From the NCBI GenBank assembly GCA_009777615.1, contig WRLM01000002.1:62001-126000 (forward strand): a DNA stretch of 64,000 nucleotides. The letters are read 5' to 3'. This DNA is from Candidatus Methanoplasma cognatum (GTDB taxonomy: Archaea > Thermoplasmatota > Thermoplasmata > Methanomassiliicoccales > Methanomethylophilaceae). The first letter of the stretch is position 1. Each line of letters begins with the position of its first letter. This document shows, piece by piece, positions 43,521 through 52,777 of the stretch. The position numbers and the translations under genes are program-made. The notes beneath the pieces are model-generated. The model was given only the letters and a program-made list of their open reading frames with translations. It made no database searches and was not told where the DNA came from.

Positions 43521-43727
43521 ATTACTATCTTAATTAATCGAATATTTACTATATAGTAGTTATTTTGAAGCCAGCTTCAGGAGGCCAGGTTGGGAACCGA
43601 TGCTTGAGCAAAATTGTCTCTCATGCCGACTCATTTCACCCCATCGAGGGGTTTGCCTGAATAAAAAAGCCCCATCTTTGATAAGGTGGTGTGGATGTTT
43701 AATGGAAGCATGGTCTCTTGAAAGCCA
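43521..43727. other. Intergenic region with short inverted repeats
   Basis: Contains the AT-rich promoter of the TPR gene near its start, a CCCC/GGGG hairpin (about 43640-43652) followed by AAAAAA, and no plausible gene. Confidence 0.3.
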
Positions 43728-44834
43728 TTAGTCGTGCGCGTCCTTTGCGGAATACTCTCCGGACATCACTCTCTCATATACGGATTCTATCTTCGGTATC
43801 AATCCGTCCCACTTGTAAGTCCGCGCCTGCCCGGCCGCATTCCTCCCGAGTTCCTCGGTACGGTCGCGGTCGCCGATAAGGGCGTTCATCGCTTTCGACA
43901 GTGCGCCGGGGTCCTTCGGAGGGACGGATATCCCCCCGTCGCCGATCGTGTCCGGAAGGCCGTTGACGTCGGTGTGAACAATAGGTCTGCCGTATGCCAT
44001 CTGCTCTATCGCGGCAAGACCCAGCGATTCGAACAGCGACGGCATTACAAAGAATCTGCAGGAACCCATCAGCCTCTCTTTTTCGTCTTCCTCGACCCAG
44101 CCCTTCATCTCCACCTTGTCTTCCAGTCCGAACTTGACGATCAGCTTCGCCAGTCGCTTCTGGTCCGGTCCCTTTCCGCAGATGATCAGTTTGAAGTCAA
44201 CGTCCTTCATTGCTTCCATGAGATAGTCGAGGCCTTTGGTCCTGACCAGTCTGCCTAAGGATAATATGAAATCACCGTCCCCTTTACCGGCTTCCGGAAA
44301 TTTCGAGAGGCCGGTGGGAATCGTCGTAACATATCTCTGAGAGTATCCTCTTCTGATGAGGTCGTTCCTCACGTAATCGCTGACGGCGATGATGTGATCG
44401 AATGTCTCCAGGCAGTTTCTGAAACGGCCGTCGTTGATCTCGGACAGCTTTCTCTGGAAGCCGACGCCCTCTCCCCACATGTTGTGGTATGTGAAGACCT
44501 TCCTTCCGTCGTATTTTTTGAGGTCCCTGCTGTAGCTGGGAGCCCATCTGTAGTTGAAGTTCACTATGTCTGGGTCGATGCCGGCTATATTCTCAAGGAC
44601 ATCCTTGGATGAGATGAAAGGCGGGTTGTATATGTTGATGAACTTCGAATCCAGACGTACGATGCGGTATCCTTCGGGGGCGGTCTCTTCTTCCTCCGTG
44701 CCAGGGAGCCTTCCGGTGACGACCGTCACCTCGTGCCCCCTTTCGACCAGCAGTCTGCTGGTATCATGCATCCTGTGCTCTATTCCGCCTCTGAGGGGAT
44801 AGAAGAATGGGTTAACGTCAACGATCCTCATCAA
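43728..44834 (-). CDS. Glycosyltransferase family 4 protein
   Basis: A 368-residue GT-B enzyme: MRIVDVNPFFYPLRGGIEHR at the N-terminus, SLGRLVRTKGLDYLMEA, ICGKGPD and the PSLFESLGLAAIEQMAYG E-x7-E motif. Tandem ATGs start the frame at 44834 and 44831. Substrate unknown; the context of envelope genes suggests a surface polysaccharide or glycan. It diverges from the four-gene membrane operon to its right. Confidence 0.88.
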   Translation of the reverse strand: MMRIVDVNPFFYPLRGGIEHRMHDTSRLLVERGHEVTVVTGRLPGTEEEETAPEGYRIVRLDSKFINIYNPPFISSKDVLENIAGIDPDIVNFNYRWAPSYSRDLKKYDGRKVFTYHNMWGEGVGFQRKLSEINDGRFRNCLETFDHIIAVSDYVRNDLIRRGYSQRYVTTIPTGLSKFPEAGKGDGDFILSLGRLVRTKGLDYLMEAMKDVDFKLIICGKGPDQKRLAKLIVKFGLEDKVEMKGWVEEDEKERLMGSCRFFVMPSLFESLGLAAIEQMAYGRPIVHTDVNGLPDTIGDGGISVPPKDPGALSKAMNALIGDRDRTEELGRNAAGQARTYKWDGLIPKIESVYERVMSGEYSAKDAHD

Positions 44835-44965
44835 ACGGCATATTGAAGATTACAGTTAATTGCGTTTCGCAGTATGTGCTCATTTCCATAGATCAACGAA
44901 AGGCCCCATGCGTTCAGCGGGAGGGTGGCTGTGCCCGCCGCTTTCCCATCAAACTCTGAACAAGA

Positions 44966-44978
44966 AAAATATAAAGTA
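44966..44978 (+). promoter_or_regulatory. TATA box of the four-gene envelope operon
   Basis: AAAAATATAAAGT lies about 22-33 nt before the ATG at 44999, so the first gene is probably leaderless. All four downstream genes overlap, and none has an internal promoter that I can see. Confidence 0.55.
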
Positions 44979-44998
44979 TCAATTGGGTATAGGCCGCT

Positions 44999-46375
44999 AT
45001 GGAATTCTCATGCGGCGGGAATGAGAGGAACTGCGCTTTCAGCTCTGTATTGGCAATACTGAAAAGGCCGGTCGTGATCGTTCTCATCGTAGGGCTGCTT
45101 ATCAGGTTCGCCCTAGCGCCGCTTTTGACATATACTTACGACATTGCCCACTGGGCCATGGTCATGGAGCACATGCAGGCTGGGTTCGGCCTCTATGAGG
45201 TGCCTGGCTATTATTACTCTCCCGTCTGGGGGTATATGCTGGGTTCGTTCTCCCTGATCAGCAGCTTTTTGGTCGATGTTCATCCCATGGTCTCATTCTT
45301 TGAGACACTGCTGCCAGTGGAGGATCTGTGGTGGTATTATTTCACGCCGGAAGTGACGACCATAGGGTTCAATGTGTTCATGAAGACTCCTTTTATTCTA
45401 TGCGACGTCGTCGTCGGAGCACTTGTGTATTATCTGATAAAAGAGAAGACGAATGACGAGAAGAAGGCGACGTACGGTTTCGCTCTGTGGTTCCTGTGCC
45501 CCATCGTGATATACATGTCATCGATCCAGGCGATGTTCGATACCTTCGCGGTCCTGTTTCTGTTCCTTTCCGCGATTTTGGTGTACAAAGGAAAATACTT
45601 CACGGGAGGCGCGATGTTATCCATCGCCGTATTCGCGAAGTTCTTCCCCTTCTATGTGGTGTTCGCTATGATAGCGTACATAATTCTTAAGAACCGCGGG
45701 GATAAGGAGGCGACCAGGAAGAACATGCTGCTTGGGGCAGGGGGACTGATAATCATGACCGTGATACTCCACATCCCCATGATAATGGAAGGTTCGCTAA
45801 CGGATTCCCTGTTCTTCATGCTGAGCCGCGCCGAAACTGCGGGGGTGTCCGGGAACGGGATAAAGGAGATCACAGCCTCGCTGGGTTATCTGGGATTACT
45901 CCTCCTGCAGCCACTGATATTCGCCTTCATAATCTATCTCGCATACAGGCTTACAAAGTCCAGCCAGGAGGATGCGGATAAGAACTTCTTCTACTGTCTT
46001 ATGATAACAACAGCGGCGGTCTTCATATGGATACCGGCGCCGCAATACCTAATGATAATAATCCCGTTCCTTGTGTATTATGTAGCTGTACACGATAAAC
46101 GGTATTTCTGGCCGTGGCTGATAATGACGGCGGGCGCGACCATCTTCGCGTTCGTGATGAACAATTTCTCTTTGTTCACATCGCTGGCGGCATATACGAA
46201 CCTTCTTGATCTGGAATGGGTGCTGGGCATTATGCAGTGGATACAGCAGCCCATCTTCGGCACATCCGCGCTTTATCTGATCATATCTGTGACAGGATTC
46301 ATCGAAGCGGCAGGCATATGGTACATTCTCTGGATATGGCTCCAGGATAAGCGGAAAGGGAGGGCGCCGTTATGA
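44999..46375 (+). CDS. GT-C type membrane glycosyltransferase
   Basis: A 458-residue protein with 10-12 transmembrane helices. The first external loop holds YDIAHWAMVMEH...GLYEVPGYYYSPVW, an arrangement seen in GT-C enzymes of the DUF2029/mannosyltransferase group, and IPAPQYLMIIIPF near the end recalls the same group. It should use a lipid-linked sugar on the outside of the membrane. The stop overlaps the next start by 4 nt (ATGA). Confidence 0.75.
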   Translation: MEFSCGGNERNCAFSSVLAILKRPVVIVLIVGLLIRFALAPLLTYTYDIAHWAMVMEHMQAGFGLYEVPGYYYSPVWGYMLGSFSLISSFLVDVHPMVSFFETLLPVEDLWWYYFTPEVTTIGFNVFMKTPFILCDVVVGALVYYLIKEKTNDEKKATYGFALWFLCPIVIYMSSIQAMFDTFAVLFLFLSAILVYKGKYFTGGAMLSIAVFAKFFPFYVVFAMIAYIILKNRGDKEATRKNMLLGAGGLIIMTVILHIPMIMEGSLTDSLFFMLSRAETAGVSGNGIKEITASLGYLGLLLLQPLIFAFIIYLAYRLTKSSQEDADKNFFYCLMITTAAVFIWIPAPQYLMIIIPFLVYYVAVHDKRYFWPWLIMTAGATIFAFVMNNFSLFTSLAAYTNLLDLEWVLGIMQWIQQPIFGTSALYLIISVTGFIEAAGIWYILWIWLQDKRKGRAPL

Positions 46376-47388
46376 ACGCCAAGTGGCTGATGGGATTATC
46401 CGTTTTCATAATAGCATTCGTGCTGGTAGGCCAGGTGGTCGCTTATTGGGTGAACCCTCACCATTACAGCGCCGATGCGGAGGTAACGGGCGGCGAGATA
46501 GTGTTCACAGTATCCGCGCCGTCATCCGACTACTCGGTCCTCGCATATGACAACAAAGGGTTCGAGTCGGTGACCGTCCTGTATGTGTTCATGGATGACG
46601 GCTATTCCGGCGGGCAGTCCATGTCCGACGTGAGGACCTTCCTCGGACAGCTCAAAAGAGAGCTGGATATACGCGGATTCTCCGATATAATCGAGGTCGA
46701 TGCTGCCGAACTCAGCGATCTGATGTCCGAATCCGGAAGCGGAAAAGGGATCCTGATGCTGACGGGGGCGTTCCCCGATACCGTTTATTCAGGGAACGCG
46801 GCCGATCCGGTATTCACCTGGCTGGATAATATGGGATCCATATTCTGGCTCAATGGGAAGATAGGCCATTTCGTATCCCACGGGGATGGCACGAAGACAA
46901 AGCTGGAAGGAACGGATGTGTTATTCTTCGGAACGGACGGAGCAGTGAGGGCGTCGGACAGCGACCCCATAGGAAAAGAGAGGGGAGCTGACAGAACGAT
47001 AGGAGAGATGCTGTACGTCAACACCGGCGTCAGGGCCGGGGATGTCACGAACGGTCTGAACCGCAGTATCGGGGGAAATACGCTCTCGATAGGCTTCTCC
47101 GACGGGGATGGGTACGGCAGCACGACGCTCACCGACCGCGGAGAGGGTAAAGGGATGATCGCCGTGTTCGGCGGAGGTCTGATCGCGGATGTGAGGGTAA
47201 CGGCGGCGCAGGTGATCGCTTCAGGCATTTCTTACAATGTCGACGCGGACGAGATCGTGTTCCTGACCGGCGGGCTGAACGGTACGCATCACGGAACGAT
47301 CGGCCCGGTTGATGATTTCACCGACGTCTACATATTCATAGGCAAGCTGAACACCGTGTACGGCAAACTTTCAAGGTTTGGGGCATGA
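46372..47388 (+). CDS. Exported protein of unknown function
   Basis: A 338-residue protein with a single N-terminal hydrophobic segment (residues 5-25), so exported and probably anchored. The remainder has alternating strands and helices, with LYVFMDDGYSGG, a Rossmann-like ILMLTGAFPDTVYSG and several G-rich turns, and ends YGKLSRFGA. I recognise no family. Overlaps of 4 nt with both neighbours mean it is made together with the glycosyltransferase and two membrane proteins. Confidence 0.75.
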   Translation: MNAKWLMGLSVFIIAFVLVGQVVAYWVNPHHYSADAEVTGGEIVFTVSAPSSDYSVLAYDNKGFESVTVLYVFMDDGYSGGQSMSDVRTFLGQLKRELDIRGFSDIIEVDAAELSDLMSESGSGKGILMLTGAFPDTVYSGNAADPVFTWLDNMGSIFWLNGKIGHFVSHGDGTKTKLEGTDVLFFGTDGAVRASDSDPIGKERGADRTIGEMLYVNTGVRAGDVTNGLNRSIGGNTLSIGFSDGDGYGSTTLTDRGEGKGMIAVFGGGLIADVRVTAAQVIASGISYNVDADEIVFLTGGLNGTHHGTIGPVDDFTDVYIFIGKLNTVYGKLSRFGA

Positions 47389-48047
47389 CGGAGATCGTAT
47401 ACTCCGCATGGTCCGGCAGCAATTTCACGGTACGGCTTTACATCGTTTCGGCGATGCTGATGGCGGCCTCCCTAGTTGTGTCCGCCATAGTTAATGATTG
47501 GATGTGGGTGATCATCTCCGCCGCCGGGATATTGGTTTTGTGCATCCCAAGTCTGGCAAAAAGAAAGGTCAGGACATACCACAGGTCGCTCCTTATCCTA
47601 TCGCTGGTGCCGTTCTCGCTGTATCTGGCACTGTTTGCGGCCAATGTTCTTGCGGGAATAGACGTATACCGTTATCTTTCACTGATCATACAGCCTCTGG
47701 CATCCATGGCGTGCGCTTACATGCTGCTTGCGTCGGTGGATGCGAACTCCGATGCGGTCATTTCGAAAAGATGGCTGTTCGCGTTCTCAATAACCTTCGC
47801 CTGCGCTTTTGCGGTTCTGCATCTGTTCTTCCTCTTCTTTGCGATGGGTGATATGGGATATCCCCTTTACAATTTCGAGTTCGAAGGGCCCGGCGCTCTC
47901 GACAACACGGATTCCAATCGCTACATAATGCTGCCGATAAATCTGGCGGTCGTGTTCTCTCTGCTGTATGGGCTCCTGATAGATCGGTATCTTAGGAGCG
48001 TAGACGCAAAAGATCTGACCAGGTATTACGGAGGGGAGGAGGAATGA
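47385..48047 (+). CDS. Polytopic membrane protein, unknown
   Basis: A 220-residue protein with six or seven hydrophobic helices and short charged loops (KRKVRTYHRS, DANSDAVISKR). No family recognised. Its start overlaps the preceding gene by 4 nt and its stop overlaps the next start by 4 nt. Likely part of one complex with its operon partners. Confidence 0.75.
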   Translation: MTEIVYSAWSGSNFTVRLYIVSAMLMAASLVVSAIVNDWMWVIISAAGILVLCIPSLAKRKVRTYHRSLLILSLVPFSLYLALFAANVLAGIDVYRYLSLIIQPLASMACAYMLLASVDANSDAVISKRWLFAFSITFACAFAVLHLFFLFFAMGDMGYPLYNFEFEGPGALDNTDSNRYIMLPINLAVVFSLLYGLLIDRYLRSVDAKDLTRYYGGEEE

Positions 48048-48682
48048 ACGGCAGGACGGCGTCCGATCTGGTTTGCGTGATAGCATCCGGCATCCTCTTA
48101 GCGATGACCGCCGCCGCGATACTGCAGGCACAACGCGCGTCATACGAGGTCAACACAGGGTTCTTCTGCGCGTTCATGTGTCTTGTCCCTCTGATCTTCC
48201 GCAGGGCGAAGATACTCGAACTCCCACTCACGCTGGTCATTATGACGGAGATTGCGATATTCCTCCACGCTTACGGCGTGCTGCTGATGAGGTACGATGA
48301 TGTCCAGGTCTGGGACACGGTCACCCACAGCATATCGTCGATAACGGTCTCCCTCTGTGCTTTCTACACTCTGATGGCGGTCAGCGTGATAGATCCCATG
48401 ATAAAGATAACGAGGAAATGGATGCCTATGCTGATCGTCCTCGTGGTGATCGCGTTCGGCGCTTACTGGGAGTCATTCGAGTTCGCTGTGGATGAGTTGT
48501 TCGGAACGAACATGCAGTACAGCCCCTGGGACACGTTAAGGGATCTGCTCTGCGATGTCTTCGGCGGGACGGTCGTTGCGGTGTATTCCTTCTTCTATCT
48601 CAAGAACAGGAGCCAGAAGGATTTCATCGAGGCCCTCAAGATACATCCGAAACTGAGGAAGATAGCGAAGAGCAGAGGCTGA
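48044..48682 (+). CDS. Membrane protein with DUF2238/YjdF-like pattern
   Basis: A 212-residue protein with five or six helices. The segment DTVTHSISSI, followed by YWESFEFAVDELFG and SPWDTLRDLLCDVFGGTVVA, has the conserved acid, histidine and DxxxD arrangement seen in DUF2238/YjdF membrane proteins (similarity judged by eye). Function of that group is not known. It is the last gene of the overlapping operon and converges with the VTT-domain gene, 4 nt apart. Confidence 0.72.
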   Translation: MNGRTASDLVCVIASGILLAMTAAAILQAQRASYEVNTGFFCAFMCLVPLIFRRAKILELPLTLVIMTEIAIFLHAYGVLLMRYDDVQVWDTVTHSISSITVSLCAFYTLMAVSVIDPMIKITRKWMPMLIVLVVIAFGAYWESFEFAVDELFGTNMQYSPWDTLRDLLCDVFGGTVVAVYSFFYLKNRSQKDFIEALKIHPKLRKIAKSRG

Positions 48683-48686
48683 CCAC

Positions 48687-49274
48687 TCAGCTTTTCTGGC
48701 TCATTCCTTTTTTCTTCTTCACGATCACGGAAAGCACGAAGCTCACCGCGATCACCGCTATTATGAATATCAGCGTGAATGTCTGTGCATCCCCGCTGCT
48801 GTAGTAGCTTTGGAAGAAATTGCTCATCATAAGGATGGCGCCGTATTTCAGCACGCAGCCTACGAACACGTAAAAAACGGACTTTTTGATATCCCATCCA
48901 GCGATCCTGACGAAAGCGCCGCTGAAAGGTATCATCGGCGCTATGCGGTTGAGCAGCAGCAGACGCTCGTCGCCGAGTATCAGGAATCCTATGTACTTAT
49001 TCACCACAGTGTCAATGCGTTTCGGCACTCTCACCCTTCCGACGATGAGGTATAATATCACAAGGCCCAGGGTCTCCGCCGCAATGGCCACGGCCAACAG
49101 GCAGAGGCCGAAGGACAGGCTCGGGTCGTAGAAGAATGCCGAGACGTAGAAGAACTCCGGGATGGTGGGGAAGAACACGGCGTCCACCAGGAATATGAGG
49201 AATATGCAGAGGACCAGCGCAGGTCCGCCGCTTTCTCCGAAAAATCCGTAGAGCCATTCCCCGATGTTGATCAT
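48687..49274 (-). CDS. VTT/DedA-family membrane protein
   Basis: A 195-residue membrane protein. The core NRIAPMIPFSGAFVRIAGWDIKKSVFYVFVG resembles the conserved region of the SNARE-associated VTT domain (NRxxP...G..G), whose members scramble or move lipids, including polyprenyl phosphate carriers. The start was set at the internal ATG at 49274, where similarity begins. A role in recycling lipid carriers for glycosylation would fit the neighbours, but is inferred. Confidence 0.78.
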   Translation of the reverse strand: MINIGEWLYGFFGESGGPALVLCIFLIFLVDAVFFPTIPEFFYVSAFFYDPSLSFGLCLLAVAIAAETLGLVILYLIVGRVRVPKRIDTVVNKYIGFLILGDERLLLLNRIAPMIPFSGAFVRIAGWDIKKSVFYVFVGCVLKYGAILMMSNFFQSYYSSGDAQTFTLIFIIAVIAVSFVLSVIVKKKKGMSQKS

Positions 49275-49641
49275 GCCGTTCCCCTGTGTCCGCGTTGCAA
49301 AAAGATAGGACGGCATCTATTAATGATTTTGCTAAACCTCTCCGGCAGGCGGCGGCGCGGAGAAGGCAGCAGTTCTGTATTATGCTGTGGATCAGATCTT
49401 GCGGGATATCTTATGTCCGGATTCCGCCGGCGCCCGTAAAGGCGCGCCTGTTTAAGGGAACCGTGCCAATATTGTTCCAAAGGTCTGAAAATGTGCCTGA
49501 GACACTGTTCATTAGGTCCAAAAACATGCATAATTTTTTTATTCTATACGTTGTCGCAGACGGCGGGACTGTTTCATCAGATGTCTGAACACTTCCGCAT
49601 GGGATCCGCACACCTCAGAATAAGCAGAAAGACGGTTAATA
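49275..49641. other. Intergenic region without recognised gene
   Basis: About 370 nt between the VTT gene and the rpl7ae promoter. A 100-codon plus-strand frame and two minus-strand frames exist, but none has a good start site or recognisable protein pattern. I see no RNA gene. Confidence 0.4.
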
Positions 49642-49654
49642 TTTATACTATAAA
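49642..49654 (+). promoter_or_regulatory. TATA box of the rpl7ae operon
   Basis: TTTATACTATAAA lies about 70-80 nt before the ATG, predicting a start near 49670-49680 and a leader of 45-55 nt that includes the kink-turn candidate. Confidence 0.6.
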
Positions 49655-49663
49655 AGGATAGCG

Positions 49664-49715
49664 CGGATGCTCTTAGGAGCCGATGAATGATGACGGTGCT
49701 TGCACCGGAAAGAGG
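49664..49715 (+). promoter_or_regulatory. Candidate L7Ae-binding kink-turn in the rpl7ae leader
   Basis: A stem CGGTG/CACCG (49694-49698 and 49703-49707) with a CUUG loop is flanked by GA on each side (49692-49693 and 49708-49709), the tandem sheared G.A arrangement of a kink-turn; TGATGA at 49688-49693 mimics a C box. CTCTT (about 49670-49674) can pair with AAGAG (49710-49714) as the second stem, though with a long bulge. The element covers the AGAGG ribosome site. Archaeal L7Ae is known to bind kink-turns and to repress its own message in some species. Confidence 0.5.
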
Positions 49716-49722
49716 TATCTAA

Positions 49723-50088
49723 ATGTCCGTATTTGTAAAGTTTGAGACGCCAAGGGAGCTTTCTGACAAAGCTTACTCTCTCGCCGAGATCGTAAGGGAG
49801 AGCGGAAAGATAAAGAAAGGAACGAATGAAGTCACAAAAGCAGTTGAGCGCGGGAGCACGGCCCTGGTCATAATGGCGACCGACGTCAGCCCCCCGGAGA
49901 TACTCGCGCACATCCCCGCACTATGCGACGAAAGGAATGTTGCCTATGTGTATGTTCCCAGCAAGGCGGAGCTCGGTAACGCGATCGGTCTCGAGAAGCC
50001 CACCGCGTCCATAGCGATCGTCGATGTGGGAAAGGGAAAGCCGATCTGCGATGAGATAATCCAGGCGTTCAAATCGCTGAAGAAATGA
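49723..50088 (+). CDS. rpl7ae: 50S ribosomal protein L7Ae
   Basis: A 121-residue kink-turn-binding protein that belongs to the ribosome, box C/D and H/ACA RNPs and RNase P. Characteristic stretches are KGTNEVTKAVERG (RNA binding), LVIMATDVSPPEI and PSKAELGNAIGL. Start at 49723 follows AGAGG. It heads the conserved rpl7ae-rps28e-rpl24e-ndk-infB operon. Confidence 0.97.
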   Translation: MSVFVKFETPRELSDKAYSLAEIVRESGKIKKGTNEVTKAVERGSTALVIMATDVSPPEILAHIPALCDERNVAYVYVPSKAELGNAIGLEKPTASIAIVDVGKGKPICDEIIQAFKSLKK

Positions 50089-50099
50089 AGGTGAACTGA

Positions 50100-50315
50100 A
50101 TGGTAGACACAGACAGCATCCCCTCAGAGGTTGTGGAGATAATCGGCCGCACAGGGATGACTGGTGAGGCCACTCAGGTCAAGGTCCGTGTATTGGACGG
50201 ACGCGATAAGGGAAGGATCATCACCAGGAACATCATGGGCCCCGTAAGGATGGGCGACATACTCATGCTGAGAGAGACCTCGAGAGAGGCAAGGAAGCTC
50301 GGAATGGGCAGGTGA
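50100..50315 (+). CDS. rps28e: 30S ribosomal protein S28e
   Basis: A 71-residue OB-fold protein. [23 protein letters not shown] and the C-terminal [15 protein letters not shown] are standard. It is 11 nt after rpl7ae with AAGGTGA as ribosome site. Confidence 0.96.
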   Translation: MVDTDSIPSEVVEIIGRTGMTGEATQVKVRVLDGRDKGRIITRNIMGPVRMGDILMLRETSREARKLGMGR

Positions 50316-50319
50316 TCTT

Positions 50320-50538
50320 ATGGTAGAGATAAGGAAGTGCTCGTTCTGCGGAAGCGACATCGAACCCGGGACAGGGAAGATGTACGTCAAGAAGGACGGG
50401 ACAGTATACAATTTCGACACGAACAAGTGTTACAAGAATATGGTCCAGCTCAAGAGAGTGGCGAGGACCACAGAGTGGACCGAGAAGGCGGCGGTCGAGA
50501 AGGCGGCCCGTCTCAAAGCGGCAGAGAAGAAGGAATGA
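50320..50538 (+). CDS. rpl24e: 50S ribosomal protein L24e with altered zinc site
   Basis: A 72-residue zinc-ribbon ribosomal protein. The first cysteine pair is normal (CSFC at residues 6-9) and [13 protein letters not shown] is canonical. The second pair, usually FCSSKC, reads FDTNKC, so one zinc-binding cysteine is replaced by aspartate. The residual set Cys3-Asp may still bind metal. It lies 4 nt after rps28e. Confidence 0.95.
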   Translation: MVEIRKCSFCGSDIEPGTGKMYVKKDGTVYNFDTNKCYKNMVQLKRVARTTEWTEKAAVEKAARLKAAEKKE

Positions 50539-50542
50539 TAAC

Positions 50543-50998
50543 ATGACCATTGAGCAAACATACCTCATGGTCAAGCCTGACGGCGTTCAGAGAGGACTCT
50601 GCGGCGAGATATTATCCCGCTTCGAGAAGAAAGGGCTGAAGATCGTCGCGATGAAGTTCATGGTCATCAAAAAAGAGACGGCCGAGAACCATTACGGCGA
50701 ACACAAGGGAAAAGGGTTCTACGACTCGCTGATATCCTATATCACGTCCGGCCCCGTTCTCGCGATGGTTCTGGAAGGTGAGAACGCCGTTGCCGTGTGC
50801 AGGAACATGATGGGGAAAACGAACCCTCAGGAATCCGCCCCTGGGACAATACGAGGCGATTTCGGTATGGTCACCGGCATGAATCTGATACACGGCTCCG
50901 ACTCACCGCAATCGGCCGCAAGGGAGATATCGATCTTCTTCAAGCCGGAAGAGCTGATGACCTACAGAAGGACCGCAGACGACTGGATATACGAGTAA
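50543..50998 (+). CDS. ndk: Nucleoside diphosphate kinase
   Basis: A 151-residue kinase. [18 protein letters not shown] begins the protein, and the catalytic His is in [16 protein letters not shown]. Length is normal. It balances nucleoside triphosphates. Position between rpl24e and infB is the conserved archaeal order; 4 nt separate it from rpl24e. Confidence 0.97.
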   Translation: MTIEQTYLMVKPDGVQRGLCGEILSRFEKKGLKIVAMKFMVIKKETAENHYGEHKGKGFYDSLISYITSGPVLAMVLEGENAVAVCRNMMGKTNPQESAPGTIRGDFGMVTGMNLIHGSDSPQSAAREISIFFKPEELMTYRRTADDWIYE

Positions 50999-51031
50999 AC
51001 ATCTTTCAACCATTTTTGTGAGCGTGATCAG

Positions 51032-52777
51032 ATGGCGATAAGGCAACCGGTGGTCAGCGTACTCGGCCATGTGGACCATGGCAAGACCAAACTTCTCGAC
51101 AGGATCAGGGGCACTTCGGTGCAGGCGCGCGAGGCCGGTCTCATTACTCAGCACATAGGGGCGACAGAGGTCCCCATCGAACACATATACAAAGTGTGCG
51201 CCCAGCTGATCGGAAAGAAGAAGTTCGACGTGCCGGGGCTGCTTTTCATTGATACTCCCGGCCACCACTCGTTTGTGACGCTGCGCGCCAGGGGAGGATC
51301 CCTCGCCGACCTCGCCGTCCTTGTGATAGACGTCAGGGAAGGGATCAAACCTCAGACCGTCGAATCGATCCGCATTCTGAGGCAGTACAAGACGCCGTTC
51401 GTCATAGCGCTGAACAAGATAGACACGATCCAGGGTTGGATGCCGGAGGACGGGAGGCCGTTCATCCTCTCGGAGAGGGCGCAGCAGCAGCACACCCTCG
51501 ACATGCTCAATGAGAAGATGTACAATGTCATCTCGCAGCTGTCCGCAGAGAACATATTCGCGGACAGGTACGACAGGATAGACGATTTCACAAAGACGGT
51601 GGCGCTCGTTCCCATAAGCGCAAAGGAGGGCGAGGGCATACCGGACCTCCTGCTGGTACTGATAGGTCTGGCCCAGCGTTTCCTGGAGCAGCAGCTGGAA
51701 AAAGGGGAAGGCCCCGGCAAGGGAACGATCCTGGAGATAAAAGAGGAAAAAGGACTCGGGAAGACGATGGACGTGATCCTCTATTCCGGCACGATCTCAA
51801 AAGGAGATACCGTCGCTCTGGGAACGAACGGCGCGCCGCACGTGACCAAAGTGAAGGCCATACTTAAGCCGAAGCCGCTGGATGAGATAAGGGACCCGAG
51901 GGACAGGTTCGACTCTGTCAGGGAACTGCATGCGGCCGCCGGCGTGAAGATCGCCACTCAGAGTATGGAGGGAGTCATAGCGGGCGCGCCTTTCGCGGTG
52001 GTCAAAGGGCCTAACGACCCGGCGATCAAGGACCTGAAAGAAGATTCGTCCATCAGGATAGAGACGGCGGAGAAGGGCATAACTATCAAAGCCGACGCGA
52101 TAGGTTCGCTGGAGGCCCTCGCGTTTGAAACGAAGGCGGCCGAGATACCCATAAGGAAGTTCGGCATAGGCGACATCACGAGGAGGGATGTGGTGGAGGC
52201 CGCATACGGGGACAAAGCGAACCACGTGGTCCTCGGATTCAATGTCTCGATCACGAAGGACGCGGAAGCGGAAATTGAGAACCAGGACATAAAGGTCCTG
52301 ACCGACCAGATCGTGTACAAACTCATCGAGGAGTACCAGGAATGGCTGGAAGAGACAAAGAGGAAGACCGACACCGACAAAAGATCGGAGTTCGCGTTCC
52401 CGGCAAAATTCCGGATACTGCCCAACTGCATTTTCAGGGCGAACAAGCCCGCGATCGTCGGGGTCAGAGTGCTGGCCGGAAGGATAAGGATCGGCGAACG
52501 TCTCATAGGGGCGGACGGGCGGGACGCCGGAAGGATAAAGAGCATACACTCGGGAGAGGACACCCTCAAGGAAGCGAAACAGGGCGACGAGGTCGCCGTC
52601 GGGATAGAGGGGGTGACCGCTGGCAGGCAGATAAACGAAGAGGATATTATCTATGTGGACCTGATCGAATCGGCGGTCAAGGAGCTTGCGAACCTTGACA
52701 TCAATGAAGATGAGAAGGCGGCCCTGGAAGAGACCATCATCATAAAAAGAAAAGAAGACCCCTTTTGGGGAATGTGA
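51032..52777 (+). CDS. infB: Translation initiation factor aIF5B (IF-2 homologue)
   Basis: A 581-residue GTPase that joins ribosomal subunits. The G1 motif GHVDHGKT is at residues 12-19; DTPGHHSF, NKID and SAKEG follow. The domains beyond (about 230-340 and a helix-linked C-terminal domain ending in EETIIIKRKEDPFWGM) match archaeal aIF5B without the long eukaryotic N-terminus. The coding end contains a CCCC/GGGG hairpin that may help stop transcription. Confidence 0.97.
   Translation: MAIRQPVVSVLGHVDHGKTKLLDRIRGTSVQAREAGLITQHIGATEVPIEHIYKVCAQLIGKKKFDVPGLLFIDTPGHHSFVTLRARGGSLADLAVLVIDVREGIKPQTVESIRILRQYKTPFVIALNKIDTIQGWMPEDGRPFILSERAQQQHTLDMLNEKMYNVISQLSAENIFADRYDRIDDFTKTVALVPISAKEGEGIPDLLLVLIGLAQRFLEQQLEKGEGPGKGTILEIKEEKGLGKTMDVILYSGTISKGDTVALGTNGAPHVTKVKAILKPKPLDEIRDPRDRFDSVRELHAAAGVKIATQSMEGVIAGAPFAVVKGPNDPAIKDLKEDSSIRIETAEKGITIKADAIGSLEALAFETKAAEIPIRKFGIGDITRRDVVEAAYGDKANHVVLGFNVSITKDAEAEIENQDIKVLTDQIVYKLIEEYQEWLEETKRKTDTDKRSEFAFPAKFRILPNCIFRANKPAIVGVRVLAGRIRIGERLIGADGRDAGRIKSIHSGEDTLKEAKQGDEVAVGIEGVTAGRQINEEDIIYVDLIESAVKELANLDINEDEKAALEETIIIKRKEDPFWGM

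Noticed and set aside
49286-49588. 100-codon plus-strand frame before rpl7ae
   Set aside because: No ribosome site or recognisable pattern, and composition differs from real genes here.
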